A stretch of DNA of 64,000 nucleotides. It comes from Serinibacter arcticus. Lineage in GTDB: Bacteria; Actinomycetota; Actinomycetes; Actinomycetales; Beutenbergiaceae. The position numbers and the translations under genes are program-made. The notes beneath the pieces were generated by a model. It was not told where the DNA came from. It ran no database searches and was given only the letters and a program-made list of their open reading frames with translations. Each line of letters opens with the position of its first letter. Positions within the stretch are counted from its first letter, which is position 1. Positions 1 through 9,085 of this stretch are shown here, piece by piece. The stretch covers positions 2,232,001-2,296,000 of the forward strand of contig NZ_PYHR01000002.1 of assembly GCF_003121705.1 (NCBI RefSeq), given 5' to 3'.

Positions 1-2469
1 GTACTCCGCGATCCGGACCTTGAAGTACAGGTCGATCGACGACTCCTTCACCAGGACCGTGCCGTCGGCGTTCTGGATCGAGACCTGGCGGGAGTCCTCG
101 TCCCAGGTCGCGGTCAGGTTGCCGCGCAGGTTCTGCGAGGTGCCGGGCGTCACCGTGCCGGACGCGACGTTCTGGGGTGTCACGAACCCGACGAACTCCA
201 CACCGTCCGGGAGGGCGTCGGCGATCGGGCGGATCCGCACGCCGTGATAGCCACCGTGCGGGATGACCTTCACCCGGTAGACGAACTCGTCCTGGACGAG
301 GGACCCGTCGGGCTCGAGCCCGACCCGGAGGTTCTGCGTGTAGGTGTCGCGCTCGGCGTCGTACACCGTCTTGTTGACCTCGAGCTCGTCGCCGTAGGTC
401 GTGGCGCGGGTGGAGGACTCCGACCGGTAGACGTGCTCGAGGTCCTCCCCGCTCAGCTTTGCCGTGTTGGTGATCGTGATCGTCTGCTTGCCGACGATCG
501 GCCTCGTCTCCAGCGCCAGCGTCACCTCGAGCCGTTCGTCCGCGCGGAGGCCCTTCGAGGCGATCTCGGCGACGCCCGCGGCGTTGAGCTGGAGACGCAG
601 GTTGCCGTCGTCGTCGAGCGTGACGTCGAAGTGCGTGCCGGAGAGCGGGACCCACCAGCCGGCCGACGCCTGGATCGAGTCGCGGATGGCGTCGAGATCG
701 GCCTGGTCCGCGACCTGGAACACGGTGTGGTCGACCTCGTCCACGATCACGCGGCTCGCGAACGTCCCGGTCTCGGTGCCCGCCCCCACGACGAACGTGT
801 ACGGGACCCGGGTGCGGGCCCCCGGGGCGACCACGACCTCGGCCGGGCCGGACTTGCTGAACCTGGTCGGATCGACCACGCCACCCGACACGTCGATGGC
901 CTCGACCAGACGCACGTCGGTGCCGGCACGCTGCTCCTGGCCGTGGTCGAAGACCGCGGTGTTCCCCATCAGGTAGGTGTTGTTGGTGGGCAGGGGGTAC
1001 AGGGGCAGTCGGTGCAGCGTGGTGATGCTGGCCTTCGCGGTGACCGTGAGGACCGCGCGCTCGCGCCCGACGTTCACGGCCAGCGTGCGGCCCTCGACGC
1101 TGTAGGTGAAGGGCCCGGCAGCGACGACGCCGGCCTTGCCGCCGCTCACCAGGGTGAGCGGACGCGAGGTCCCGGCGCCGTCGACGACGGCGATGAAGCT
1201 CGGGTGGGCGGTCACCCACTCCGCCTGCTCGGGCAGGGTGTCCGTGATGATCACGTCCCGGTCGAGCGTGAAACGCGGCGTCGAGGCGTCCCACGGCGTC
1301 AGGTCCGCCGTCAGGACGTAGTCGACCGGGACGCCCTCGGTGAGGGCGCCGTTCTCCGTCGTGATCGGGATGCGGGGCGTCGGCGTGCTCTTCCGGAAGG
1401 CGCGGCTCGCGTCGGGGCCGGCCGGTGCGGCGGCGGAACCACCGATCCAGGTCGAGGTGGCGACGTCCTGCCCACCGATGACAGCGGCGTTGGTGAGCGT
1501 CGTGGAGTACTGGCCGCCGTTCCCCCCGAGCGCGTCGTAGGAGGCCTGGAGCTGCTGCCGCACGGTGTCGAGCGCCGCGGCGTCGGTGATCCGGGCCTGG
1601 TAGGTCAGCACGTAGCGCGACGCGGCGGGGAGGTCGACCGTGGCCGAGAACGAGGTCCCGGTGGCGGACGGCGCCGCGGCCGGAGCGGTGGTGCGGTTGA
1701 GCCCGTCGGCGTCCCAGGTCGTGAGCGTCGCGGCGAACGACCCGGGCACGAGGGTGAGACCGGCGCCCAGGGTGTCCTCGATGGTCACCGGGCCGGCCGC
1801 GGTGCGATTCACGTCGATCGTGTAGGGGATCGGGACCGTGAGGGCGCTGTCGTCGATGCGGACCACGCCGTCGACGACGCTGACCAGGGGCTGACCGTCA
1901 GCGCCGGTCCAGCCGACCCAGGCCGCGCTCTTGCCGGCCCCGTCGCGCACGTTCTCGAACTCGTCGCCGCGCTTCTTCACGATCACGTTCGTGGTCGTCG
2001 AGGTCCCGTCGACCTCCCACACCAGCTGCCTCGGCGTGCTCACGGTGACCTCGTCCACCCGGAACTTCAGCGCGATGATGCCCTGGTCGATGCCGACCGG
2101 GAACGGGTCCGCGAACCGGATCGCGATCGTCCCGTCGGGCTGGCGCGTGAGACCGGTGACGGCGGTGTTCCCCGGCGGCACGACCAGTGCCGAGTCGGGG
2201 ATGGTGACCCCGGGCGGGACGGTCAGCACGGCGGTGTGCCCGTCCGCGGTGCGGCCATAGCTGATGCGGATCTCGTAGTCGACGCCTGCCGTGAGCACCG
2301 GAAGACCGTCGTAGGTCTCCCCGCTGTGCGTGTAGCTGACGTTGATCGGGCTGTCTCCCGGCGCGGCGACCGCGGTGCCGACGAGGCCGACCGCTCCCGC
2401 CAGCACCAGCAGTGCCGAGACGACGACCGCGACGAGTGTCCGCCCCGCCGACCTCGCGCTCCCTGTCAT
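1..2469 (-). CDS. Large secreted surface protein/adhesin (C-terminus beyond the window)
   Basis: The frame stays open from an ATG at 2469 to the left edge, giving at least 823 residues. A Sec signal peptide occupies about residues 1-36 (basic start, long hydrophobic stretch, then TAVAAPGDS). The rest is rich in Thr, Val, Asp and Gly with almost no Cys, and contains repeated beta-sandwich-like segments such as VPIPYTIDVNRTAAGPVTI and VPYTFVVGAGTETGTFASRV. These resemble the DUF11/isopeptide-type modules of Gram-positive surface proteins. No sorting signal is visible because the C-terminus lies outside the window, so wall anchoring is inferred only. It is transcribed away from the LuxR-type regulator upstream on the same strand, with a 330-bp gap that should hold its promoter. 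Function is probably adhesion or surface-layer structure; the ligand is unknown. Confidence 0.72.
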   Translation of the reverse strand, partial: MTGSARSAGRTLVAVVVSALLVLAGAVGLVGTAVAAPGDSPINVSYTHSGETYDGLPVLTAGVDYEIRISYGRTADGHTAVLTVPPGVTIPDSALVVPPGNTAVTGLTRQPDGTIAIRFADPFPVGIDQGIIALKFRVDEVTVSTPRQLVWEVDGTSTTTNVIVKKRGDEFENVRDGAGKSAAWVGWTGADGQPLVSVVDGVVRIDDSALTVPIPYTIDVNRTAAGPVTIEDTLGAGLTLVPGSFAATLTTWDADGLNRTTAPAAAPSATGTSFSATVDLPAASRYVLTYQARITDAAALDTVRQQLQASYDALGGNGGQYSTTLTNAAVIGGQDVATSTWIGGSAAAPAGPDASRAFRKSTPTPRIPITTENGALTEGVPVDYVLTADLTPWDASTPRFTLDRDVIITDTLPEQAEWVTAHPSFIAVVDGAGTSRPLTLVSGGKAGVVAAGPFTYSVEGRTLAVNVGRERAVLTVTAKASITTLHRLPLYPLPTNNTYLMGNTAVFDHGQEQRAGTDVRLVEAIDVSGGVVDPTRFSKSGPAEVVVAPGARTRVPYTFVVGAGTETGTFASRVIVDEVDHTVFQVADQADLDAIRDSIQASAGWWVPLSGTHFDVTLDDDGNLRLQLNAAGVAEIASKGLRADERLEVTLALETRPIVGKQTITITNTAKLSGEDLEHVYRSESSTRATTYGDELEVNKTVYDAERDTYTQNLRVGLEPDGSLVQDEFVYRVKVIPHGGYHGVRIRPIADALPDGVEFVGFVTPQNVASGTVTPGTSQNLRGNLTATWDEDSRQVSIQNADGTVLVKESSIDLYFKVRIAEY

Positions 2470-2799
2470 CCCCCTGTGGCGTCCCTCGGACGCAATGACC
2501 GTGCTCACTCTCGTGTGGCTCCTCAGATGTCGCGACGGCGAGGACCGCCGCCGTGCGACGCGGCGAGGCCCCCTGGCCGTGCTGTCGCGGCGCCGCCGGG
2601 CATGCCTCCCGGTGGTCGCAGTGCGACGGCGTCCACGCTAGGGAGAGGCGGGGCGGTCGACGTCGCGACGGCCGTAGAACTACCCCACCTCCCCACCCGT
2701 ACCGTTCCGCGCCGAACGAAAGTCGACCGGTCGGTCGGTTGCGCGGCCGCGCGGCCGCGCCCTACGAGCACCCGAGCGCCCGCGCTGCGAGCCCGCGCG
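2470..2799. other. Intergenic region with GC palindrome (likely LuxR terminator and adhesin promoter)
   Basis: No convincing gene is seen in these 330 bases. A perfect 20-bp palindrome made of two overlapping GCGGCCGC units lies at 2741-2760, about 40 bp past the stop of the LuxR-type gene, and may end its transcript. The stretch next to 2469 must carry the adhesin promoter, but no clear -35/-10 pair could be picked out. Confidence 0.4.
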
Positions 2800-5370
2800 C
2801 TACACCTCGAGCCGGAGCGCGGCCTCGAGCGCCTCGTCGCGCGTCTTGGCCCCGAGCTTGCGATAGAGGTTCGCGCGGTGGAACTTCACGGTGTTGACCG
2901 AGACCGACATGATCTCGGCGATCACCGAGTTCGTGCGTGCCTCCCGGATGTGGCCTAGCAGCTCCCGCTCGCGATCGGAGAGCCGGAACCTCACCACGTG
3001 CGACCGCGGCCCCCCGGCGTATCCCCGTGCCGCGAGCGCCGGTGCGAGCAGGTCCGCGTCGGGGGCGGCCTCGACCGCCGCACACAGGCGTTCGATCTGG
3101 TCGCTCGAGGCGAGCGAGAGTCCCATCGGTGCCAGGGCACCGGCACCCTCCTCGCCGTAGACCCGGCGGAGGGCAGCGAGGGCGACCGCCTCACCGCCCT
3201 CCTCCCTCGTCGCCTCGACCGCGGCGGCCTGCAGCACGGTGCCACGCATCCGCAGCGACAGCTGGGCCAGGACGTCGGGCTCGGGGACGGCCGCGCCCGG
3301 AACGTCCTCCCCCGCGGTCCCGAGGAGGTTCACCACCGCGGTCACGAACGAGAAGCGCTGGTCGCGGGCGGCCGGAGCGCCCTCGGGCAGATCACGAGGC
3401 GCGACGCCGACGATCCGCGCGCTGAAGACCTCGAGGAACTCCGCCAGGGGGCCGGTCCGACGCGGGCCCAGCTGACGTGCGCGCCACGTCGGGGAGTCCA
3501 GCACGCGACGGCGGAGGAGCTCGGTCTGGGCGGCCCCTCCGGTCGCCGCGAGCGCGGCAAGGTGGACCAGCACCAGCACGGGCCAGCTCGCGACGCTCCT
3601 GACCGCCGCGAGTCCGTGACTCGTCAGAACCATCGCGTCCTGCAGCCGGCCCTCGTCCAGCGCCTGCCACCCGCGCGTCACGGCGACGAGCACGAGGTCG
3701 AGCTCACGCCCGGCCGCGAGCGGCACACCCTCGAGAGGGTCCCCGATCATCGGGAGGTGGGGTGCGCCCCCGACCGCGCCCGTCGCGAGCAGCCCCCGGT
3801 GAGCGTCCCGCTCCCAGCGCCGCGTGTCCTCCCCCACGCCGTCGAGCACCTCCAGCACGAATCGCCAGACGGTCCGCGCCTCCTCGTACCTGTCGAGCTG
3901 CACGAGGACCTGGCCGACGAGGAGGGCGCTGGACGCGATCGCCGTGCTGGGGTCGTCCACCAGGACGTGCCGGGTGTCGTCCATCAGCTCCAACCACCGG
4001 TCGACGGCGCCGTCCGCGAGAGCGAGGTCGCCCGCCTCGCACGCGACGAGAGCGCTGCGGGCGAGGGCGGCGAGCCGGGGGGCAGGGCGCGGGTCGGCGT
4101 GCTCGGCCATGCGACGCGCCAGGACTGCGGTGCGCGCGTCGTCCACCGGGTTGGGCTCGACCCCCCGACGGACGAACAGCTCCCGCAGGAGCCCGAGCGA
4201 CGGCGCCACCACGAGTCTGCTGGCCGGCACCCCGAGCAACGGATTCCACAGGTCGGCGTCGGCGGGCCCGACGAGATCCCAGAGCCGCGCGTGCGCCAGG
4301 GACTCGGCGGCCACGAGGTCACCGGCCCGGACGTGGCTCACGACGGCCAGCGCGTGGTCGCCGTGGCTCTCCGCCGAGGCGGCCAACGCCCGGCAGGCGT
4401 CTCGCAGGACAGCGTCGGGCAACCCCTCGACGATGCGGTGCCTGACCGTCGCGTCCCAGACGAACGTCAGCTCCCCGCCCGGGGGGGTCGAGAGTACGCC
4501 GAACCTCGCACGCCGGAGGCGGTCCACGTCGAGGTCCGGGCACACCTGACGAGCGATCGCGACCGGGACGCGCGGCGCCGGCACGACGGCGCTGATGCGA
4601 CGGGCCAGGGGCCCGAGCGGTGCCGGCGGGCTCGGGAACAGCGGTGCCGCCACCGTCCAGTCGACCGATTGCACCGCCTGCGTCCTGGTGACGAGCGCGT
4701 CGGCGCAGAGCCGGGGTGCCGAGTCCAGGACGGCGGCGACGGTGGCGGGGTGGCCGTCCGTCGCGCGGGCGAGCCTATCCGCGGCCTCGGGACGGGCGTC
4801 GAGCCCCAGCCGTTCGCACCGGAGACGGAGCAGCGTGGCCACCTCCGCCGTCGTGAACCACAGGTCGTCCTCGGTCAGGCGCTGGAACGGTGCGCCGTGA
4901 CCGCTCGCGAACGCGGCGAGCGGTCCGCCGTCGACGGTCGACGCGACGATCGCGAGGTGCGGAACCCGGCGGTGGAGCTCGGCCGCCGCCGGGATCATGA
5001 TCGCGTGCTGGATCAGGTCCCACTCCGGGAAGACCAGCGTGGCCGGCCCGTCCAGCGTCGCGAGCGCCCGGACGGCGAGCGGAAGCAGGTCCTCGTCGTC
5101 GGGCTGCCGGGCCAGGAGGGCGAGCGCGTCACGGTCGACCGGGGCCCCCACCGCCGCGAGTCGGGCCAGGGAGTGTGCCCAGAGCGCTGCGGGCGAGAGC
5201 TGGGCGGAGTCGAGGTCCACCATGGCGCGGTGACCGTCGGCGGGTCGGGCGGCCGCCACCCACTGCCGCAGCAGCGTGCGCCGCCCCGACCCGGGCACGC
5301 CCTCCACGATCGTCGCGAGGAAGGGCGCGTCGAGGCGCGCCAGAAGTCGGTCGCGTGTCAGCTCGGCCAT
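2800..5370 (-). CDS. LuxR family (LAL/MalT-like) transcriptional regulator
   Basis: The protein has 856 residues, within the range of large ATP-binding LuxR (LAL/STAND) regulators. Near the N-terminus, residues 24-32 read GVPGSGRRT, a P-loop-like motif in which the usual Walker A lysine is arginine. The long middle is Ala/Arg/Leu-rich and helical, as in MalT-type sensor regions. The last 60 residues form a typical LuxR helix-turn-helix, with LSDRERELLGHIREA followed by VSVNTVKFHRANLYRKL. The ATG at 5370 (MAELTRDR) was chosen because the P-loop follows at normal spacing; longer in-frame starts add low-complexity sequence running into the divergent moxR upstream region. It lies upstream of a surface adhesin on the same strand and is divergent from the moxR operon, either of which could be its target. 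Confidence 0.85.
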   Translation of the reverse strand: MAELTRDRLLARLDAPFLATIVEGVPGSGRRTLLRQWVAAARPADGHRAMVDLDSAQLSPAALWAHSLARLAAVGAPVDRDALALLARQPDDEDLLPLAVRALATLDGPATLVFPEWDLIQHAIMIPAAAELHRRVPHLAIVASTVDGGPLAAFASGHGAPFQRLTEDDLWFTTAEVATLLRLRCERLGLDARPEAADRLARATDGHPATVAAVLDSAPRLCADALVTRTQAVQSVDWTVAAPLFPSPPAPLGPLARRISAVVPAPRVPVAIARQVCPDLDVDRLRRARFGVLSTPPGGELTFVWDATVRHRIVEGLPDAVLRDACRALAASAESHGDHALAVVSHVRAGDLVAAESLAHARLWDLVGPADADLWNPLLGVPASRLVVAPSLGLLRELFVRRGVEPNPVDDARTAVLARRMAEHADPRPAPRLAALARSALVACEAGDLALADGAVDRWLELMDDTRHVLVDDPSTAIASSALLVGQVLVQLDRYEEARTVWRFVLEVLDGVGEDTRRWERDAHRGLLATGAVGGAPHLPMIGDPLEGVPLAAGRELDLVLVAVTRGWQALDEGRLQDAMVLTSHGLAAVRSVASWPVLVLVHLAALAATGGAAQTELLRRRVLDSPTWRARQLGPRRTGPLAEFLEVFSARIVGVAPRDLPEGAPAARDQRFSFVTAVVNLLGTAGEDVPGAAVPEPDVLAQLSLRMRGTVLQAAAVEATREEGGEAVALAALRRVYGEEGAGALAPMGLSLASSDQIERLCAAVEAAPDADLLAPALAARGYAGGPRSHVVRFRLSDRERELLGHIREARTNSVIAEIMSVSVNTVKFHRANLYRKLGAKTRDEALEAALRLEV

Positions 5371-5585
5371 AGCGCCCCCGCTATCGATCACCGTTGAAGT
5401 CCCGTTGCCTGGCGGGCCCTGCACCGGTGACCGCCGAGGATGAATGTCCCACGGCGGCGCCGACCTCGCCACCCAGACCCTCCGGAGCGCGGGGAGGGAG
5501 GACCCCCGCGTTAGCGCGCAGCCCCACCGCATGGGCACCTCTCCCCATCGATCCGTACAGGGGAGCCCCAGGCCCCGGTGGCACA

Positions 5586-6638
5586 ATGACTGGCGATCGC
5601 CATACCGCCGCACCGAACGGGGACCTCTTGTCCACCCACCTGGCACCCAAGACCAGTCCCATCTCCTACGACGACGGCCAGCGCGCCACCGAGCTCCTCG
5701 CGCGCCTCGCGTCCGTGTTCGAGCAGCGGATCGTCGGGCAGCACGGCCTCCGGACCGCCCTGATCACCTCGCTCCTCGCCGGCGGCCACGTGCTGCTGGA
5801 GTCGGTGCCCGGACTGGCCAAGACGCTGAGCGCCCAGACGCTCGCCTCCGGTGTGAGCGGCTCGTTCCACCGCATCCAGTGCACCCCCGACCTCATGCCG
5901 AACGACATCATCGGCACGCAGATCTACAACTACGCCACGGGCGAGTTCTCCACGCAGCTCGGTCCGGTGCACGCCAACCTCGTGCTGCTGGACGAGATCA
6001 ACCGCTCCAGCGCCAAGACGCAGTCGGCGATGCTCGAGGCGATGCAGGAGAAGCAGACGTCCATCGGTGGTGAGGTCTACCCGCTCCCGAAGCCGTTCAT
6101 GGTGCTCGCCACGCAGAACCCCATCGAGGAGGAGGGCACCTACGTGCTGCCCGAGGCCCAGATGGACCGCTTCCTCATGAAGGAGGTGCTGACCTACCCC
6201 GGACCCGAGGACGAGGTCGACATCCTCCAGCGGATGTCCAGCGGTTCGCTGACGGCGCCCCTCACGGCCGAGCCCATCTCGCTCGAGGACACCGTCTTCC
6301 TGCAGAAGCTCGTCGACAAGGTCTACGTCGACACGGCGATCAAGCAGTACATCGTCGCGATCATCAACACCACGCGCGGCGGCGGTCCGCGCCCGCTGCC
6401 CGGGTTCAACCAGCACGTGCGCGTCGGCGCGTCGCCGCGCGGCTCCATCGCGCTGATGCGCGTGGCCCAGGCGCTCGCGCTCCAGAACGGCCGCGCCTAC
6501 GTGGTGCCCGACGACGTGAAGCAGCTGCGCCACGCCGTCCTGCGCCACCGCATCGTGCGCACCTACGACGCGCTGGCCAACAACGTGCCGCCGGAGTCGC
6601 TCATCGACGCGGTGTTCGCGGCGGTCCCGAGCCCGTGA
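5586..6638 (+). CDS. moxR: MoxR family AAA+ ATPase
   Basis: A 350-residue AAA+ ATPase of the MoxR type, thought to act as a chaperone for proteins with VWA domains. Walker A is residues 72-80 (ESVPGLAKT), and Walker B is LVLLDEINRS at about 132-141. The MoxR-typical segments GTQIYNYATGEF, TQNPIEEEGTYVLPEAQ and GASPRGSIALMR are all present. The ATG at 5586 is preceded by a weak GGTGG; a TTG at 5628 is an alternative start. It is the first gene of a five-step coupled operon: the next gene starts at a GTG overlapping its stop codon. The order moxR-DUF58-membrane protein-VWA-VWA-TPR matches the Bat/aerotolerance-type clusters of many bacteria. Confidence 0.93.
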   Translation: MTGDRHTAAPNGDLLSTHLAPKTSPISYDDGQRATELLARLASVFEQRIVGQHGLRTALITSLLAGGHVLLESVPGLAKTLSAQTLASGVSGSFHRIQCTPDLMPNDIIGTQIYNYATGEFSTQLGPVHANLVLLDEINRSSAKTQSAMLEAMQEKQTSIGGEVYPLPKPFMVLATQNPIEEEGTYVLPEAQMDRFLMKEVLTYPGPEDEVDILQRMSSGSLTAPLTAEPISLEDTVFLQKLVDKVYVDTAIKQYIVAIINTTRGGGPRPLPGFNQHVRVGASPRGSIALMRVAQALALQNGRAYVVPDDVKQLRHAVLRHRIVRTYDALANNVPPESLIDAVFAAVPSP

Positions 6639-7567
6639 CCACCTCGCCCCTCGGGGGTGCCGGGGTCCCCGCCGCCACGAGATCCGCGCACTCGCGCCTG
6701 GCCGCCGTGCGCGCCAAGCTCGACCTGCCGCTCGTGCGGCGAGCCGCCGGCCTGCTCGACGGGCGTCACCGCTCGATCTTCTCCGGTCACGGTCAGGACT
6801 TCGACGAGATGGCGCTCTACGTGCCTGGCGACGACGTCGGCGACATCGACTGGAAGGCGTCCGCCAGCACGGGTCATCCCGTGATCCGCCGCTTCCAGCG
6901 CGAGTCGAACCTCGCGATGGTGCTCGCCGTCGACACCGGCCGCAACATGGCGGCGCTCGCGCCCGACGGCGGCACGAAGGCCGACATCGCGCGTTTCGTC
7001 AGCGACGTCATCGGCTACCTCGCGCGCGGCCGCGGCGACCTGCTCGCGCTGGTCGCCGGCGACTCCGAGCGCGTCGTGCAGATCCCGGCGCGCGGCGGGA
7101 CCGAGCACATGGAGATGCTGCTGCGCCGCATCGACACCATGTTCTCCCTCGACGCCCCGACGTCGAACATCACCCACGTGCTCGACCGCGTGCTGACGTG
7201 GTTCACGCGACGCAGCCTCGTCGTCGTCATCACGGACGAGGTCCGCCCGCCGCTCGAGTCGGAGCAGACGATCAAGCGGCTGCGCACCCGGCACGAGCTC
7301 ATGGTGATCCAGATCGCCGACGCCCTCCCGACGGCGTTCGGCGACGAGGCCGTCGAGGACGTCGACGCCCCGCTCGGCATCCCCGAGTTCCTCCGGGCCC
7401 GCTCGGACATGGCCACGGAGGCGCGCGACGCCGTCGCGCGCCGACGCTCCGACGTCGCCGCGATGCTGCGCCGCTACGGCGTCCAGACCGTCACCGTCGA
7501 GAGCGAGGTCGACGCCGTCGACCGCCTCATGGACCTGTTGCGGAGGAGCCGACGTGCCGGTCGCTGA
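6635..7567 (+). CDS. DUF58 domain-containing protein
   Basis: The 310-residue protein starts at a GTG that overlaps the moxR stop (GTGA). It carries the DUF58 core: LYVPGDDVGDIDWKASA followed by VIRRFQRESNLAMVLAVDTG. The second segment opens a VWA-like fold, and the C-terminal half (LVVVITDEVRPPLES) continues it. No signal peptide or membrane segment is apparent, so it is probably cytoplasmic. DUF58 proteins are regularly encoded after MoxR ATPases and are believed to be their partners or substrates. Its last 14 bases overlap the next gene, as expected for translational coupling. Confidence 0.92.
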   Translation: MTTSPLGGAGVPAATRSAHSRLAAVRAKLDLPLVRRAAGLLDGRHRSIFSGHGQDFDEMALYVPGDDVGDIDWKASASTGHPVIRRFQRESNLAMVLAVDTGRNMAALAPDGGTKADIARFVSDVIGYLARGRGDLLALVAGDSERVVQIPARGGTEHMEMLLRRIDTMFSLDAPTSNITHVLDRVLTWFTRRSLVVVITDEVRPPLESEQTIKRLRTRHELMVIQIADALPTAFGDEAVEDVDAPLGIPEFLRARSDMATEARDAVARRRSDVAAMLRRYGVQTVTVESEVDAVDRLMDLLRRSRRAGR

Positions 7568-8051
7568 CACGCTCCTCGCGCTCCCCGTGCTCGCCGTCCC
7601 CGCCGACCCGCAGCCGCCCGCGCAGTACTCGTGGTGGGTGTGGGGCATCGGCGTCCTCCTGCTGGTGGTCGTCGCCGCCTGGTACTGGTGGGTCTGGTGG
7701 ACGACGCGGCCGCGCACGGTCGAGCAGCGCCGCAGCCGGACCGATCCGTACGCGGCGATCCGCACGGAGCACCTCACCGCCGTCGACGAGGCGTACGCGC
7801 GCTACACGAGCGGCGAGTCCGACCTGCGCACGCTGCACCTCGACCTCAACCACCTCATCCGCGCGTTCGCGACCCAGCGCGCCGGCATCGACGTCTCCTC
7901 CCTCACGGTGAAGGAGCTCGGGCGCCTCGAGCACGGAGGCGCCATCCAGGAGCTCCTCGACGACTACCAGGAGCCCGCGTTCGCCGCCGCCTCCGACGGG
8001 CAGGCCCTCACGGCCTCCGACCAGGCGAGGGAGGTGATCCGCACGTGGTGA
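7554..8051 (+). CDS. Single-pass membrane protein of the MoxR/VWA operon (DUF4381-like)
   Basis: A 165-residue protein from a GTG at 7554, overlapping the DUF58 gene by 14 bases. It has a short extracytoplasmic N-terminus, one strong membrane segment at about residues 26-48 (WWVWGIGVLLLVVVAAWYWW), and a soluble C-terminal part with helices such as LRTLHLDLNHLIRAFAT. Size, topology and position between the DUF58 and VWA genes match the DUF4381-type member of these clusters. Family assignment rests mainly on context. It probably anchors or organises the VWA proteins encoded next. Confidence 0.75.
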   Translation: MPVADTLLALPVLAVPADPQPPAQYSWWVWGIGVLLLVVVAAWYWWVWWTTRPRTVEQRRSRTDPYAAIRTEHLTAVDEAYARYTSGESDLRTLHLDLNHLIRAFATQRAGIDVSSLTVKELGRLEHGGAIQELLDDYQEPAFAAASDGQALTASDQAREVIRTW

Positions 8052-9085
8052 GCAGCGCTTTGGAACGCCCGTGGATCCTCGTGGTCGCCGTCGTCGTGCT
8101 CCTCGCCGTCGCGGCGATCGGCTACGCGACCCGGACCGGTCCGCGCACCCCCGCGAACGTCCGGTGGGTCGCCAACGCCTCCTACCTGACGCAGCTCGCG
8201 TCGTTCCGCAGCCGGCTGGCGCGGTACCGGGTGGGGCTGGCCGGCGTCGCCGTCGTCGCGCTCACCGGCGGGATCGCCGCGGGTGTCCTGCTCGCGCGCC
8301 CCGTCGACAAGCAGGTCCTCAACTCGGAGCTCGCCACGCGCGACATCGTGCTGTGCCTCGACGTGTCGGGGTCGATGGTCGAGTACGACGCCGAGATCGT
8401 CTCGCGCTTCATCGACCTGGTGGAGGGGTTCGACGGCGAGCGCATCGCGCTGTCCATCTGGAACCAGACCTCGCGGACCGTCTTCCCGCTCACCGACGAC
8501 TACGGCCTGGTGACCGAGGAGCTCGAGCTCGCCCTCGCGGCGCTCGACTTCGACATGGACTCCTACATGAACGGCTCCTTCGACCCGGACGACCTCGACC
8601 GCATCCTGCGGTTCGTCGCCGGCACCGAGCTGTCCACGGAGATGTCGAGCTCGCTCATCGGCGACGGGCTGGCCAGCTGCGGCCGCCTGTTCGACGAGGC
8701 CGACACCGAGCGCTCGCGCACGATCATCCTCGCCTCGGACAACCAGGTGCTCGGCACGCCGATCTACACGCTCTCGGCCGGGGCCGACTTCGTCGCGGAG
8801 CGCGACATCGGCCTCATCGGGATCTACTCGGGCGAGTCCACCGACACCTCCGCCGGCGAGCAGAAGGAGTTCGAGGACGTCGTGGCCACCCACGACGGCC
8901 TGTACTTCGAGGCGTCCGACCCCTCCGCCGTCGACGCGATCATCGAGCGGATCCAGGACCAGCAGGCCGTGGACCTCGACGCGACGCCGGAGGTCGTGGT
9001 CTCCGACCGACCGGCCACGGCCGCCACCGTCCTCGTGATCGCGTTCGCCGGCCTGGTGCTCCTGCTCTGGAGGCTGCGCACATGA
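8045..9085 (+). CDS. VWA domain-containing membrane protein (BatA-like)
   Basis: A 346-residue protein with membrane segments at about 11-28 and 64-84 and at the C-terminus (about 324-341), enclosing a von Willebrand A domain. The metal-binding MIDAS motif is intact at 106-110 (DVSGS), with further VWA strands at GERIALSIWNQTSRTVFPL and RSRTIILASDN. The GTG at 8045 is preferred over the one at 8048 because AGGGAGG ends 10 bases upstream. Its 5' end overlaps the previous stop and its TGA overlaps the next ATG. In Bat-type operons such proteins are membrane-anchored with the VWA domain outside the cell, and they are presumed MoxR clients. Confidence 0.9.
   Translation: MVSSALERPWILVVAVVVLLAVAAIGYATRTGPRTPANVRWVANASYLTQLASFRSRLARYRVGLAGVAVVALTGGIAAGVLLARPVDKQVLNSELATRDIVLCLDVSGSMVEYDAEIVSRFIDLVEGFDGERIALSIWNQTSRTVFPLTDDYGLVTEELELALAALDFDMDSYMNGSFDPDDLDRILRFVAGTELSTEMSSSLIGDGLASCGRLFDEADTERSRTIILASDNQVLGTPIYTLSAGADFVAERDIGLIGIYSGESTDTSAGEQKEFEDVVATHDGLYFEASDPSAVDAIIERIQDQQAVDLDATPEVVVSDRPATAATVLVIAFAGLVLLLWRLRT

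Noticed and set aside
244-2958. Very long plus-strand open frame of about 900 codons opposite the adhesin
   Set aside because: It is Arg/Gly/Asp-rich without domains and is the antisense of a well-formed secreted protein; high GC makes stop codons rare.
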